Below are positions 63,819-64,000 of a stretch of 64,000 nucleotides of DNA, in pieces. The stretch's first letter is position 1, and the number at the start of each line of letters is the position of its first letter. The position numbers and the translations under genes were made by a program. The notes under the pieces are model-generated. The model did not search any database. It was not told the origin of the DNA and worked only from the letters and a program-made list of their open reading frames with translations. Source of the stretch: Herbaspirillum sp. meg3 (lineage in GTDB: Bacteria > Pseudomonadota > Gammaproteobacteria > Burkholderiales > Burkholderiaceae_D). The DNA is taken from the NCBI RefSeq assembly GCF_002257565.1, contig NZ_CP022736.1, positions 558,001 to 622,000 on the forward strand, read 5' to 3'.

Positions 63819-64000
63819 TTATTTCGGCGCAACTTTCTTCGCGCGTGGATGGGCTGCATCGTAGACTTGCGCCAGGCGCTGGAAATCGAGCGAGGTATAG
63901 ACTTGTGTTGCGGTGATAGAGGCATGGCCGAGCATTTCCTGGACAGCGCGCAGATCGCCGGAGCCTTGCAGGACATGCGAGGCGAAGGAGTGGCGCAGAA
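63819..64000 (-). CDS. xerC: Tyrosine recombinase XerC (partial, C-terminal end only)
   Basis: The minus strand reads LRHSFASHVLQGSGDL, AVQEMLGHASITATQVYTSL and ends AHPRAKKVAPK. These are the HxxR region, the LGH motif and the nucleophilic Tyr of tyrosine recombinases; the sequence is characteristic of XerC. About 60 residues are in the window; the gene continues past the right edge. XerC acts with XerD at dif to resolve chromosome dimers. Confidence 0.9.
   Translation of the reverse strand, partial: LRHSFASHVLQGSGDLRAVQEMLGHASITATQVYTSLDFQRLAQVYDAAHPRAKKVAPK

Overview
The window is one contiguous chromosomal stretch of a Betaproteobacterium, most likely from the Oxalobacteraceae (Herbaspirillum/Collimonas type). 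That placement is inferred from the overall style of the proteins: two-domain YidC, OmpC-like betaproteobacterial porin, Bug/TctC-type binding protein, monofunctional BirA beside a type III pantothenate kinase and a SPOR protein, and GTP-dependent PEP carboxykinase. Coding density is high. No prophage, insertion sequence, CRISPR array or rRNA was seen.

Layout. 1-5.5 kb (minus strand): a partial LON substrate-binding-domain protein, then the conserved stress set prkA(yeaG)-yeaH-spoVR(ycgB). A 143-bp imperfect palindrome lies between prkA and yeaH. 5.5-6.4 kb: a 951-bp gene-free stretch with the rpmH promoter at its right end. 6.4-10.5 kb (plus): rpmH-rnpA-yidD-yidC-mnmE, the block that usually lies beside dnaA/oriC, but dnaA is absent here. 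10.7-16.4 kb: two small proteins, a nitroreductase, tRNA-Asp with two similar hairpin terminators, a stand-alone EF-G gene divergent from a TetR regulator, and rdgC. A clean palindrome overlaps the -10 box of the putative EF-G promoter. 16.6-18.1 kb: a chaperone and a type 1-like pilin without an usher. 18.6-26.3 kb (minus): dinB, slyX, a flavoprotein, an amino-acid ABC permease and binding protein (no ATPase), a secreted esterase with an apparent AUA start, and rep helicase.

26.4-38.1 kb: a small SRPBCC-like protein; a yeiH-type exporter divergent from its LysR regulator; then a transport locus. That locus has a TctDE-like two-component system divergent from a TctC-type binding protein, an iron/phosphonate-type ABC importer (binding protein, fused permease, ATPase) and a porin. 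It ends in a second palindromic element. 38.1-45.6 kb: a one-domain asparaginase-like protein, an 866-residue soluble protein with an internal duplication and a C-terminal CheW domain, an unrecognised protein, a D-2-hydroxyacid dehydrogenase, and a quinone oxidoreductase divergent from a LysR regulator.

46-64 kb: pckG, a thioesterase, ahpC-ahpF with a probable OxyR site, a D,D-carboxypeptidase, an alpha/beta hydrolase, a thioredoxin-like ferredoxin, a VanZ protein, birA, a TPR/O-GlcNAc-transferase-like gene inserted in opposite orientation, coaX, a SPOR protein, argB, a TraB/GumN protein, a HAD pyrimidine nucleotidase, a Fur-family (Zur-like) regulator with a histidine-rich loop, and the 3' end of xerC.

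How the genes work together: most of the window is housekeeping (translation, RNA processing, membrane insertion, DNA repair, cofactor and arginine synthesis). Interspersed accessory modules have local regulators. All names are from reading the translated sequence; no database search was run.
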